Assembly (NCBI RefSeq): GCF_900091845.1
Contig: NZ_FMCI01000317.1
Coordinates: forward strand, 1-62,306
Source: Streptomyces sp. SolWspMP-5a-2
Lineage (GTDB): Bacteria; Actinomycetota; Actinomycetes; Streptomycetales; Streptomycetaceae
Direction: 5' to 3'
DNA length: 62,306 nucleotides
A program made the translations under genes and the position numbers. This document shows positions 36,079 to 43,991 of the stretch, piece after piece; the first letter of the stretch is position 1; every line of letters starts with the position of its first letter. A model generated the notes under the pieces. The model was not told the origin of the DNA and searched no databases. It worked only from the letters and a program-made list of their open reading frames with translations.

Positions 36079-37595
36079 AGGTCGCGCTCCCCCAGTGGGC
36101 CGGGGCGCTCGCCGTGAAGTCGGCCCTCTTCATCACCGTGATGTGCTGCGCGCTCGCCGCGCTGCTCGGCGTCCTGGTGCACGTCTCCGTCACCCACCAG
36201 ACCGTCGGCGAGGCCCGCGCGACCGCGCTCTCCCGGCTGGCAGACGCGACCGAGGCGTACGAGGCCGGTGACACCCTGGCCCCCGGCGCCGCCGTCGATC
36301 CGCCGCTGCTGCCCGCCTCGCTGCGCGCCCTCGCGGTGGGCGGGGAGCGCGGCACGCTCGTCGGCGAGGTGGACGGGCGGCCGACGATGTGGGCGGCCGG
36401 GCCCGCCGACCACGACCGCGCGCTGGCCGTCGAGGTCGACTACGCGCAGCAGTCCCGGACCATCGCCGGGCTCGACCGCGCGATCCTGTGGTCGTCGCTG
36501 CTCGCCATCGGGGCGACGCTGCTGGTGGGGGCGTTCGCGGTGACCCGGGTGACCCGGCGGCTGCACGCTACCGCCCGGGTCGCGCGGCGGATCACCGCGG
36601 GCGACCTGGACGCGCGGGTGGACGACCCGCTGGCCCGGGAACCGTCGCGACCGCAGGACGAGGTGGCCGCCGTCGCCGTCGCGCTGGACTCGATGGCTGC
36701 GTCGTTGCAGGGCAAGCTGCTGAGCGAGCAGCGGTTCACCGCGGACGTCGCCCACGAGCTGCGCACCCCGCTGACCGGGCTGCACGCGGCGGCCGAACTG
36801 CTGCCGCCCGGCCGCCCGACCGAGCTGGTGCGGGACCGGGTGGCGGCGCTGCGCACCCTCACCGAGGACCTGCTGGAGATCTCCCGCCTGGACACCGGGC
36901 GGGAGCGGCTCGACCTGGACACCGAGGCGCTCGGCGCGGTGGCCGGGCGCGTGGTGCGGGCGGCGGCCCAGACCGGCGCCGGGGAGACCGAGGTCGTCGT
37001 GGTGCGGGACGCGCGCGTGGAGACCGACCGGCGGCGGCTGGAGCGGGTGCTCGGCAACCTCGTCGCGAACGCGCACCGGCACGGGCGGGGGCCGGTGGTG
37101 CTGACGGTCGACGGGCCCGTCGTCACCGTGCGGGACCACGGGGACGGCTATCCCGGGTACCTGGTCGCGCACGGGCCGCAGCGGTTCCGCACCGAGGGCG
37201 GCGCGACCGGGCACGGCCTCGGGCTGACCATCGCCCTCGGCCAGGCCGAAGTGCTGGGCGCCCGCCTGGAGTTCGGCAACGCGCCGCCCGGCACCGGCGA
37301 CGCGGACGCGGACCTCACGGAGGGGGCGAGCGGTGCGGAGGACGGCCGGGGAGCGGCGGGAAAGGGTGCGGGCGGGGGCGCGCGGCGGAGCGGGGGCGCG
37401 GTGGCCACGCTGACCCTGCCCGGGTCCGTGGACGGCGGCGCGGAGCGTACCCGTACCGCGGATCCCGTCGCTGGCAGCACCGCGGACGGCAGTGCGGAGC
37501 GCAGTGCGGACCGCACGGACGGCGGCGGCAGCGGTGGCGAGGGCCCCAGTGACAGCACCGGCGGGGACAGCGGCACCGGCAACGGCACCGGCTGA
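36075..37595 (+). CDS. Sensor histidine kinase without an adjacent response regulator
   Basis: As annotated from ATG 36075, 506 aa. Two transmembrane helices (about 12-38 and 136-157) flank an extracytoplasmic loop of about 100 residues; then HAMP (TRRLHATARVARRITAGDLDARV), the H-box FTADVAHELRTPLTGL with His227, N-box RVLGNLVANAHRHG, G1 VRDHGDGYPG and G2 GHGLGLTIALG. About 110 residues of Gly/Ser/Asp-rich tail follow, poorly structured. The frame stays open 5' of the ATG and encodes IPAVPG repeats and an extra helix (PIFAVLLAFFGVLAAAVV, then RTLRER), so the real start is probably that of the lipoprotein at 35215, giving a 793-aa fusion if one C is missing at 35920-35924. No regulator gene is adjacent. 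Confidence 0.88.
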   Translation: MKVALPQWAGALAVKSALFITVMCCALAALLGVLVHVSVTHQTVGEARATALSRLADATEAYEAGDTLAPGAAVDPPLLPASLRALAVGGERGTLVGEVDGRPTMWAAGPADHDRALAVEVDYAQQSRTIAGLDRAILWSSLLAIGATLLVGAFAVTRVTRRLHATARVARRITAGDLDARVDDPLAREPSRPQDEVAAVAVALDSMAASLQGKLLSEQRFTADVAHELRTPLTGLHAAAELLPPGRPTELVRDRVAALRTLTEDLLEISRLDTGRERLDLDTEALGAVAGRVVRAAAQTGAGETEVVVVRDARVETDRRRLERVLGNLVANAHRHGRGPVVLTVDGPVVTVRDHGDGYPGYLVAHGPQRFRTEGGATGHGLGLTIALGQAEVLGARLEFGNAPPGTGDADADLTEGASGAEDGRGAAGKGAGGGARRSGGAVATLTLPGSVDGGAERTRTADPVAGSTADGSAERSADRTDGGGSGGEGPSDSTGGDSGTGNGTG

Positions 37596-37617
37596 CGGCT
37601 GACGGCTGACGGCTGAC
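37590..37617 (+). repeat. 7-bp tandem repeat over the kinase stop codon
   Basis: GGCTGAC occurs four times in perfect tandem. The first copy contains the TGA stop of the kinase gene, and because seven is not a multiple of three, the four copies place TGA in all three frames. Copy number could vary without affecting termination. Confidence 0.9.
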
Positions 37618-37809
37618 GGCCTCCAGCGTCACCGGCGTTTCCGGTGTCCCGCCCCCGTCACTCCCGTCACCGGCGTGCCCCGCTCCCGTGCCCCCCTCTC
37701 CGTCGGGTGCGGGTGGCGGGGCTCCGATGGCCCAGTGTGAGGAGCGGGGGGCGGCGGGGGCTCCTAGGGTGGCGATCAGTCGGCTTCGTCCTTTTCACGG
37801 AGGTGCCCC

Positions 37810-38199
37810 ATGTCCCTGCGCTCCTCGCTCACCCGCCTCGCCATAGCCACCGCCGCGGGCGTGCTCGTCGCCTCGGCCGCCGCCGCCCCGGCCGTCGCGG
37901 ACGACGGCTGGGACGGCGACGGCGGCGGCCACAGCCGTCACGACGGGAGCGGCGACGCCAACCGTCCGCACCGCACCTGGGGCAGGGTGACGGCGAGCGA
38001 GCTGCTGCTGCGCAGCCGTCCTGACCGGCACAGCGAGGTGATCCGGGTCGCCCACCGCGGCGAGCGGGTCCCGATCGACTGCCAGACGAAGGGGCAGTAT
38101 GTCGAGGGCACCCGCCTCTGGTACCTGCTCACCGACGGCACCTGGGCCTGGGGCTCGGCCCGCTACATCGACACCGAGCGGACGCCACGCTGGTGCTGA
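37810..38199 (+). CDS. Small secreted SH3-like domain protein
   Basis: A 129-aa exported protein. The signal peptide covers about residues 1-30 (LAIATAAGVLVASAAAAPAVA). A His/Asp/Gly-rich linker follows, then a bacterial SH3-like fold from about 57: VTASELLLRSRPDRHSEVIRVAHRGERVPIDCQTKGQYVEGTRLWYLLTDGTWAWGSARYI. Two cysteines (in the domain and at the C-terminus) could form a disulfide. Such domains usually bind peptidoglycan or wall polymers. GGAGGTG lies four bases before the ATG. It sits between the kinase and the SEDS gene, in the same orientation, consistent with an envelope role. Confidence 0.85.
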   Translation: MSLRSSLTRLAIATAAGVLVASAAAAPAVADDGWDGDGGGHSRHDGSGDANRPHRTWGRVTASELLLRSRPDRHSEVIRVAHRGERVPIDCQTKGQYVEGTRLWYLLTDGTWAWGSARYIDTERTPRWC

Positions 38200-38230
38200 C
38201 GCCCTGAGCCGAGCAGAACGCCTCTTTGGG

Positions 38231-38236
38231 TAGGTT
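38231..38236 (+). promoter_or_regulatory. Candidate -10 hexamer, leaderless start of the SEDS gene
   Basis: TAGGTT, six bases (CCGGAC), then ATG 38243. No ribosome-binding site lies between. This supports 38243 as the true start of the SEDS gene, despite the frame change 60 bases later. Confidence 0.45.
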
Positions 38237-38242
38237 CCGGAC

Positions 38243-39603
38243 ATGACCAACGCCGGAACCACCGTGGCCGAGGCGGACCCGGCAGCCGCCCCGGTCCCCT
38301 CCCCCGGCGCCGTGGCATCGAGTTCACGCTCATCGTCCTGGCGGTCCTGCTCTCCGTGTACGGCTACTGCGCGGTCGGCCTCGCGAAGAACGGCAACCTC
38401 CCGCCCGGCGCGGCCGGTTACGGTGCCGGGCTCGGTGTGCTGGCGCTCCTCGCGCACATCGCCGTCCGGCTGCGCGCGCCCTGCGCGGACCCCCTGCTGC
38501 TGCCGATCGGCGTGCTCCTCAACGGTCTCGGCCTGGTGCTGATCTACCGGCTCGACCTGGAGACCCCGGCCGATCCGGCCGCCCCCACCCAACTGGTCTG
38601 GTCCGCCCTCGGGGTGACCCTGTTCACGGTGGTCGTGCTGCTGCTGCGCGACCACCGCACGCTCCAGCGGTACGCCTACGTGTGCGTGGCCGCCGCGCTC
38701 GCCCTGCTCATCCTGCCCATCTTCTTCCCGGCGGTGAACGGCGCGCGGATCTGGATCAGGATCGCCGGATTCTCCATCCAGCCGGGCGAGTTCGCGAAGG
38801 TGCTGCTGGCCGTCTTCTTCGCCGCCTACCTCGCGGCCAACCGCAACGCGCTCGCCTACACCGGCCGTCGGGTCTGGCGGGTCCAACTGCCCACCGGGCG
38901 GGTGCTCGGCCCGATCGTCGCCGTCTGGCTGCTGAACGTCGGGGTGCTGGTCCTGGAGCGCGACCTCGGCACCTCGCTGCTGTTCTTCGGGCTGTTCGTG
39001 GTGCTGCTGTACGTCGCGACCGGGCGCACCGGGTGGATCGCGGTCGGTCTGGTGCTGGCGTCGTTCGGCGCGGTGGCCGTCGGCTGGCTGGAGCCGCACG
39101 TGCACAGCCGGGTGGAGGACTGGCTGCACCCGTTCGCGTCGATCGACGCGGGCCAGGGCCCCAACCAGCTCGCGCAGTCGCTGTTCGCGTTCGCGGCGGG
39201 CGGTGTCCTGGGCACCGGGCTCGGTCTCGGGCACTCCGTGCTGATCGGTTTCGCGACCAAGTCGGACTTCATCCTGGCGACCGCGGGAGAGGAGCTGGGG
39301 TTCGCCGGACTCTCCGCGATCTTCCTGCTCTACGGCCTGCTCGTGGAGCGCGGTTTCCGGGCCGGGCTGGCGCTGCGCGACCCGTTCGGGCGGCTCCTCG
39401 CGGTGGGGCTCGCGTCGATCGTGGCGCTCCAGGTGTTCGTGATCGCGGGCGGGGTGACCGGGCTGATCCCGCTGACCGGCATGGCGATGCCGTTCCTGGC
39501 GCAGGGCGGCTCGTCCGTCGTCACCAACTGGGCGATCGTGGCGCTGCTGATCCGGGTGAGCGACTCGGCGCGCGGTCAGGGCGAAGGGCGGTCCACGTCA
39601 TGA
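38243..39603 (+). CDS. SEDS-family peptidoglycan glycosyltransferase (FtsW/RodA type), frame disrupted near the N-terminus
   Basis: A polytopic membrane glycosyltransferase polymerising lipid II. Ten hydrophobic helices are visible, with the family blocks ILPIFFPAVNGARIWIRIAGFSIQPGEFAKVLLAVFFAAYL, RDLGTSLLFFGLFVVLLYVATGR, the catalytic-aspartate-containing loop before VEDWLHPF, TKSDFILATAGEELGFAG and TGMAMPFLAQGGSSVVTNW. The ATG-initiated frame (MTNAGTTVAEADPAAAPVPSP) meets the C run 38301-38305 and the downstream helices lie one base earlier (RRRGIEFTLIVLAVLLSV). Adding one C gives an uninterrupted 453-aa protein. A GTG at 38356 would give 415 aa but cut away half of the first helix. It overlaps the PBP gene by four bases (ATGA), making a SEDS-PBP pair. 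Confidence 0.88.
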
Positions 39604-41066
39604 CCAGGTACATCAGGCATCCGGCGGTGCTGTGCGCGCTGCTGCTGGTGGCGCTGCTCGTCAACGCGGCCCGGGTCCAGGTCTTCGAGGCGCGCGCCTA
39701 CGACGACAACCCGGCCAACCGCCGTTCCGCGATCGCCCGTTACGAGCGGCCGCGCGGCGACATCCTGGTGGGCCGGGAGCGGATCACGGGCTCGCGGGAC
39801 ACCGGTGAGCAGCTCCGCTACGAACGCACGTACCGGGACGGGCCGTTGTACGCGCCGGTGACCGGGTTCTCCTCGCAGGTGTACGGGACGACGTTCCTGG
39901 AGCACGCGGCGGACCCGCTGCTGTCCGGCACCGACCCGCTGCTGACCCCGTTCCCGCTGTGGAACGACCTGACCCGGCGGCTGACCCCGGGCGGCGACGT
40001 CGTCACGACCCTCGACGCGGCGGCGCAGCGGGCCGCGTACGGCGGGCTGCGCGGGCGCAAGGGCGCAGTGGCCGCGGTGGAGCCGTCGACCGGGCGCATC
40101 CTCGCGCTGGTGTCGACGCCGTCGTACGACCCGGCGGAGCTGTCGGGGAACGCGGGGTCGACCGGGCGGGCCTGGGCGCGGCTGAACCGGGACCCGGACA
40201 AGCCGATGCTCAACCGGGCGATCCGGCAGACGTATCCGCCGGGTTCGACCTTCAAGGTGGTGACGGCCGCGGCGGCGCTGGACAGCGGCACGGTGACCGA
40301 TCTCGACGCGGCGACCCGCTCCCCCGTCCCCTACACCCTGCCCGGCACCACGACCGCGCTGACCAACGAGGGCGACGGCTGCGAGGACGCTCCGCTGCGG
40401 GCCGCGTTCGAGTGGTCCTGCAACACGGTGTTCGCGAAGCTCGGGGTGGACGTGGGGGTGTCCCGGATGGCGGCCACGGCGCAGGCGTTCGGGTTCAACG
40501 AGGGCGGGCTGCGGGTGCCGTTCGCGGTGGCCCGCTCCACGTTCGACACCTCGGTGGACCGGGCGCAGCTCGCGCTGTCGTCGATCGGGCAGTACAACAC
40601 GCGGGCGACGCCGTTGCAGATGGCGATGGTGTCGGCGGCCGTCGCCGACGACGGGCTGCTGCGGCGGCCCTACCTGGTGGAGCGGACCACCACGGACGAC
40701 GGGAACACCGTGGGGACGCCGGGTGTCCGGCCGGTGCGGCAGGTGATGAGCCCGGCGACGGCGATGCGGATGCGGGAGCTGATGGAGGGCGTGGTGAGCG
40801 AGGGCACCGGCACCAACGCGGCCATCCCCGGGGCCGTCGTCGGCGGCAAGACCGGCACCGCGCAGCACGGCGTGGGCAACTCCGGTACCCCGTACGCCTG
40901 GTTCGTCTCCTGGGCGCAGGGCGAGCGGGACGTGCAGCCGCGGGTCGCGGTGGCCGTGGTGGTGGAGGACGCGTCGGCGGTCCGCGGGGACATCACCGGC
41001 GGCGGGGTGGCGGCGCCGATCGCGAAGGCGGTGATGGAGGCGGTTCTGAGGTCCCCGGCGAACTGA
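39600..41066 (+). CDS. Class B penicillin-binding protein (transpeptidase)
   Basis: A 488-aa membrane-anchored D,D-transpeptidase that cross-links peptidoglycan made by the partner SEDS protein. The N-terminal helix (VLCALLLVALLVNAARV, about 10-26) is followed by a short dimerisation/pedestal region and the transpeptidase domain: S-x-x-K with Ser216 and Lys219 in PPGSTFKV, S-x-N as Ser273-Cys-Asn275, and K-T-G at Lys417 in GGKTGTAQ. It is shorter than FtsI and lacks PASTA domains, so it is of the PbpA/RodA-partner type. The start overlaps the SEDS stop by four bases, so the two are coupled in translation. Confidence 0.95.
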   Translation: MTRYIRHPAVLCALLLVALLVNAARVQVFEARAYDDNPANRRSAIARYERPRGDILVGRERITGSRDTGEQLRYERTYRDGPLYAPVTGFSSQVYGTTFLEHAADPLLSGTDPLLTPFPLWNDLTRRLTPGGDVVTTLDAAAQRAAYGGLRGRKGAVAAVEPSTGRILALVSTPSYDPAELSGNAGSTGRAWARLNRDPDKPMLNRAIRQTYPPGSTFKVVTAAAALDSGTVTDLDAATRSPVPYTLPGTTTALTNEGDGCEDAPLRAAFEWSCNTVFAKLGVDVGVSRMAATAQAFGFNEGGLRVPFAVARSTFDTSVDRAQLALSSIGQYNTRATPLQMAMVSAAVADDGLLRRPYLVERTTTDDGNTVGTPGVRPVRQVMSPATAMRMRELMEGVVSEGTGTNAAIPGAVVGGKTGTAQHGVGNSGTPYAWFVSWAQGERDVQPRVAVAVVVEDASAVRGDITGGGVAAPIAKAVMEAVLRSPAN

Positions 41067-41072
41067 GCCCAG

Positions 41073-41144
41073 GGCCCGTGGACCGACCAAGGCCCGTGGA
41101 CCGACCAGGGGACGGGGTCCGACCAGGGGACGGGGTCCGGAGGG
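41073..41144 (+). repeat. 18-bp tandem repeat, four units, after the PBP gene
   Basis: Units start at 41073, 41091, 41109 and 41127. The first two are GGCCCGTGGACCGACCA plus one base and the last two GGGACGGGGTCCG followed by ACCAG or GAGGG. It is non-coding, lies in the convergent gap between the PBP and Pro/Gln-rich genes, and runs directly into the terminator. Confidence 0.85.
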
Positions 41145-41178
41145 CGGGGCCCGGCGGGCGTGGAGGCCGGGCCCCGCC
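41143..41178. terminator. Convergent terminator between the PBP and Pro/Gln-rich genes
   Basis: A perfect 12-bp stem (41143-41154 GGCGGGGCCCGG pairing with 41167-41178) with an 11-nt loop. It lies between convergent genes and could serve both strands. There is no clear T-run. Confidence 0.7.
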
Positions 41179-41183
41179 GTTCC

Positions 41184-42071
41184 TCAGTCGATCGCCTTGC
41201 GTATCTCCGAGCGGACCTTGAGGGTGGTCGCCGCCGCCTTCTCCAGGTCGATGTCGGCCGGGTCCTTGACGACGGACTCGGCGGTGACCTCGGCGATCGA
41301 GGCACCGGTGTTCTCGTCGGTCCAGCCGCAGACCGGGAGGGTCAGCTCGGTCCCCGCCTGCACCTGGGTGAGGACCTCGCAGGTGACGGTGACGCCGTCC
41401 GCGCCCCCGGGGTGGAAGTCCTTCGGCGGGACGGCCACCTTGGCGCCCGCGCCCTGGGCGGCGCCCTTCATCATGTTCCTGCGGGCCAGGTCGGTGTTCA
41501 TGAACCGGCCGTACATGCCGGACACCACCAGGGTGCCCTTCGTCTCGTCGCCGCCGAGGCTGTAGCGGCCGACGGCGGCCCCGTCGACCTTGGCGTCCCA
41601 GGCGCCGTCCGCCTCGTCGACGATCGACTTCCCCTCGGACCGCGAGAGGTCCTCGGAGAGTTCGTAGCTGTCGTCGACCAGCGTGCGGGGCAGGTCGAGC
41701 GTGAACTTCGCCTCGGGCAGGGCCTTGTCGGCGACCTTGGAGCCGATCACCGCGAGCAGCACGACGCCCACGACGACGAGCGCGACCGCCCCGCCGACGA
41801 TGCCGAGGATCAGCCCGGTGCGCCGCTTCCTGGGCGGCGGCGCCATGGGGGCGCCCCAGCCGTAGGGCGGCTGCTGCTGCGGGTAGGGGGCCGCGCCGTA
41901 CGGCGGTTGACCGGGCGGAGGGGTGAACGGGCCCTGCTGCGGCGGCTGTTGACCGTAGGGAGCCGGCGGGGGCGGCGGCTGCTGACCGTAGGGGCCCTGG
42001 GCGGGCGGCTGCTGGCCGTAGGGGTCCTGGGACGGCTGCTGGCCGTGCGGGTTCTGGGGCGGTGGCGGCAT
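41184..42071 (-). CDS. Membrane protein with Pro/Gln/Tyr-rich cytoplasmic region
   Basis: A 295-aa single-pass protein. Residues 1-80 are low complexity with repeated PYGQQPP-like units (DPYGQQPPAQGPYGQQPPPP region) and a basic stop PPPRKRRTG before the helix (about 85-107, LILGIVGGAVALVVVGVVLLAVIG). The extracytoplasmic domain of about 185 residues, from KFTLDLPRTLVDDSYELSEDLS to the C-terminus, contains two cysteines (VTVTCEVLTQ and LPVCGWTD) that could form a disulfide. Pro-rich cytoplasmic heads of this kind are common in Streptomyces membrane proteins of unknown function. A GTG two codons upstream (42077) is an alternative start. It is convergent with the PBP gene. Confidence 0.85.
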   Translation of the reverse strand: MPPPPQNPHGQQPSQDPYGQQPPAQGPYGQQPPPPPAPYGQQPPQQGPFTPPPGQPPYGAAPYPQQQPPYGWGAPMAPPPRKRRTGLILGIVGGAVALVVVGVVLLAVIGSKVADKALPEAKFTLDLPRTLVDDSYELSEDLSRSEGKSIVDEADGAWDAKVDGAAVGRYSLGGDETKGTLVVSGMYGRFMNTDLARRNMMKGAAQGAGAKVAVPPKDFHPGGADGVTVTCEVLTQVQAGTELTLPVCGWTDENTGASIAEVTAESVVKDPADIDLEKAAATTLKVRSEIRKAID

Positions 42072-42348
42072 GGACACGCTGAAACGCTACTGCATCGGGG
42101 CGAATGGCCGTACGGCCGCACAACCGGGCCTTCGCGCACCAGCCCGGCCGAACCACCGCACGGCGTCACACCCCCCGGCCCCGGCGCCCCCTCCGTGCGG
42201 CGTCACCCCCGACCCCAGCCCCCTCCGCCCGCCGCGTGGTCGCCGCACTCCCCACCAACTCCTCACGCACGAGGGATTGACGGTCTTGCTGACAAGCAGT
42301 CTCATAAGAGTCGGCGGATGTGACCCCGGGTAACAAGGTGGGAGAACC

Positions 42349-43287
42349 ATGACGACCCTGACGGAAACCGAGGCGCTGGAAGGACTGCGCGACGCGCTCG
42401 GTCTGCTCAAGGACCGGGAGCAGGTGGCCGAGCGACTGCTCGCCTCATCCGCCAAGCACTCCTTCGACCCCGACAAGGAGCTGGACTGGGACGCGCCCTT
42501 CGAGGAGGGCAAGTGGTTCTGGCCGCCGGAGCTGGTCTCGCTGTACGGCACCCCGATGTGGAAACGGATGAGCGAGGAGCAGCGGCTGCTGCTCTCCCAG
42601 CACGAGGCCGCCGCGCTCGCCTCCCTCGGCATCTGGTTCGAGCTGATCCTGATGCAGCTGCTGGTCCGGCACATCTACGACAAGTCGGCGACCAGCGCGC
42701 ACGTGCGGTACGCGCTCACCGAGATCGAGGACGAGTGCCGCCACTCCAAGATGTTCGCGCGGCTCATCTCGCGCGGCGGCACCCCCTGGTACCCGGTCAG
42801 CCGCGCCCACCAGAACCTGGGCAGGCTGTTCAAGACCATCTCGACCACCCCCGGCTCCTTCACCGCGACCCTGCTGGGCGAGGAGGTGCTGGACTGGATG
42901 CAGCGGCTGACCTTCCCCGACGAGCGGGTGCAGCCCCTGGTCCGCGGGGTCACCCGCATCCACGTCGTGGAGGAGGCCCGTCACGTCCGGTACGCCCGCG
43001 AGGAGCTGCGCCGCCAGATGGTGACGGCCCCGAAGTGGTCGCAGGAGTTCACCCGGGTCACCTCGGGGGAGTTCGCCCGGGTCTTCTCGGTGGCGTTCGT
43101 CAACCCCGAGGTCTACACGAACGTCGGCCTCGACCGGCGGGCGGCGGTGGCCCAGGTGAAGGCCAGCGGGCACCGCAGGGAGGTCATGCAGAACGGCTCG
43201 AAGCGGCTGACCGACTTCCTGGACGACATCGGCGTGCTGCGCGGTGCCGGACGGCGCCTGTGGAAGTCGTCCGGGCTGCTGGCCTAG
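42349..43287 (+). CDS. AurF-like diiron protein
   Basis: A 312-aa all-helical protein of the AurF (p-aminobenzoate N-oxygenase) related diiron family. Metal-ligand candidates are Glu98 (WFELILMQ), the E-x-x-H pair Glu129/His132 in EIEDECRHSKMF, Glu178/179 in LLGEEVLDW, and His205, Glu209 and His212 in IHVVEEARHVRY. Members oxidise amino groups or unknown metabolites. GGGAG lies four bases before the ATG, and a TTGACG hexamer (42276-42281) lies about 70 bases upstream. The TetR gene follows in the same direction after 50 bp and probably controls it. The substrate cannot be deduced, and no biosynthetic cluster surrounds it. Confidence 0.88.
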   Translation: MTTLTETEALEGLRDALGLLKDREQVAERLLASSAKHSFDPDKELDWDAPFEEGKWFWPPELVSLYGTPMWKRMSEEQRLLLSQHEAAALASLGIWFELILMQLLVRHIYDKSATSAHVRYALTEIEDECRHSKMFARLISRGGTPWYPVSRAHQNLGRLFKTISTTPGSFTATLLGEEVLDWMQRLTFPDERVQPLVRGVTRIHVVEEARHVRYAREELRRQMVTAPKWSQEFTRVTSGEFARVFSVAFVNPEVYTNVGLDRRAAVAQVKASGHRREVMQNGSKRLTDFLDDIGVLRGAGRRLWKSSGLLA

Positions 43288-43324
43288 TCACGACCGCCGA
43301 CGCGGCCGGCGCCGGGGGTCCGGT

Positions 43325-43330
43325 TACGCT
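43325..43330 (+). promoter_or_regulatory. Candidate -10 hexamer before the TetR gene
   Basis: TACGCT lies seven bases before ATG 43338. The interval GCGGAGC could also act as a weak ribosome-binding site, so this case is less clear than the other leaderless candidates. Confidence 0.35.
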
Positions 43331-43337
43331 GCGGAGC

Positions 43338-43991
43338 ATGACGCCCCCGGCCCCGACCCCCGCCTACCGCCGCCTCAGCGTCGAGGAGCGCCGCGGTCAG
43401 CTGCTCGACGCCGCGCTCGGCCTCTTCGCGCACCGCGTCCCCGAGGACGTCTCGCTCGACGACGTGGCGGAGGCGGCCGGGGTGTCGCGACCGCTGGTCT
43501 ACCGCTACTTCCCCGGCGGCAAGCAGCAGTTGTACGAGGCCGCCCTGCGCTCCGCCGCCGAGGAGCTGCGGCACTGCTTCGACGAGCCGCGCGAGGGCCC
43601 GCTGCTGAGCAGGCTCGGCCGCGCCCTCGACCGGTACCTCGCCTTCGTCGACCAGCACGACGCCGGGTTCAGCGCGCTGCTCCAGGGCGGCAGCGTCGTC
43701 GAGACGTCCCGCACGACGGCCATCGTCGACGGGGTGCGCAGGGCCGCGGCCGAGCACATCCTCAGCCATCTGGACGCCGCCGAGCCGGGGCCCCGGCTGC
43801 GGATGACCGTGCGGGTGTGGATCACCTCCGTCGAGGCGGCGTCGCTGATCTGGCTCGACGAGGGGAAGCAGCCGCCGCTGGACGAGCTGCGGGACTGGCT
43901 GGTCGACCAGTTCGCGGCGGTGCTGACCGCGACCGCGGCCCGGGACCCGCAGACCGCCGCGCTGGTGCACGCGCTGGCGGGGGATGTCTGA
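43338..43991 (+). CDS. TetR-family transcriptional regulator
   Basis: A 217-aa repressor-type protein. The N-terminal helix-turn-helix runs RRGQLLDAALGLFAHRVPEDVSLDDVAEAAGVSRPLVYRYFPGGKQQLYEAAL (about residues 18-70), the standard TetR DNA-binding block. The C-terminal helical ligand/dimer domain follows (FDEPREGPLLSRLGRALDRYLAFVDQHDAGFSALLQGG). It lies 50 bp after the AurF-like gene and overlaps the next small gene by eight bases. The local pairing suggests it represses the diiron gene and perhaps itself; the inverted CTTG-CTGA-CAAG at 42286-42297 upstream of the diiron gene is a possible but short operator. Confidence 0.93.
   Translation: MTPPAPTPAYRRLSVEERRGQLLDAALGLFAHRVPEDVSLDDVAEAAGVSRPLVYRYFPGGKQQLYEAALRSAAEELRHCFDEPREGPLLSRLGRALDRYLAFVDQHDAGFSALLQGGSVVETSRTTAIVDGVRRAAAEHILSHLDAAEPGPRLRMTVRVWITSVEAASLIWLDEGKQPPLDELRDWLVDQFAAVLTATAARDPQTAALVHALAGDV

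Noticed and set aside
38356..39603. GTG 38356 as the natural start of the SEDS gene
   Set aside because: It would delete half of the first membrane helix and has no ribosome-binding site; a frame error at 38301-38305 explains the data better.
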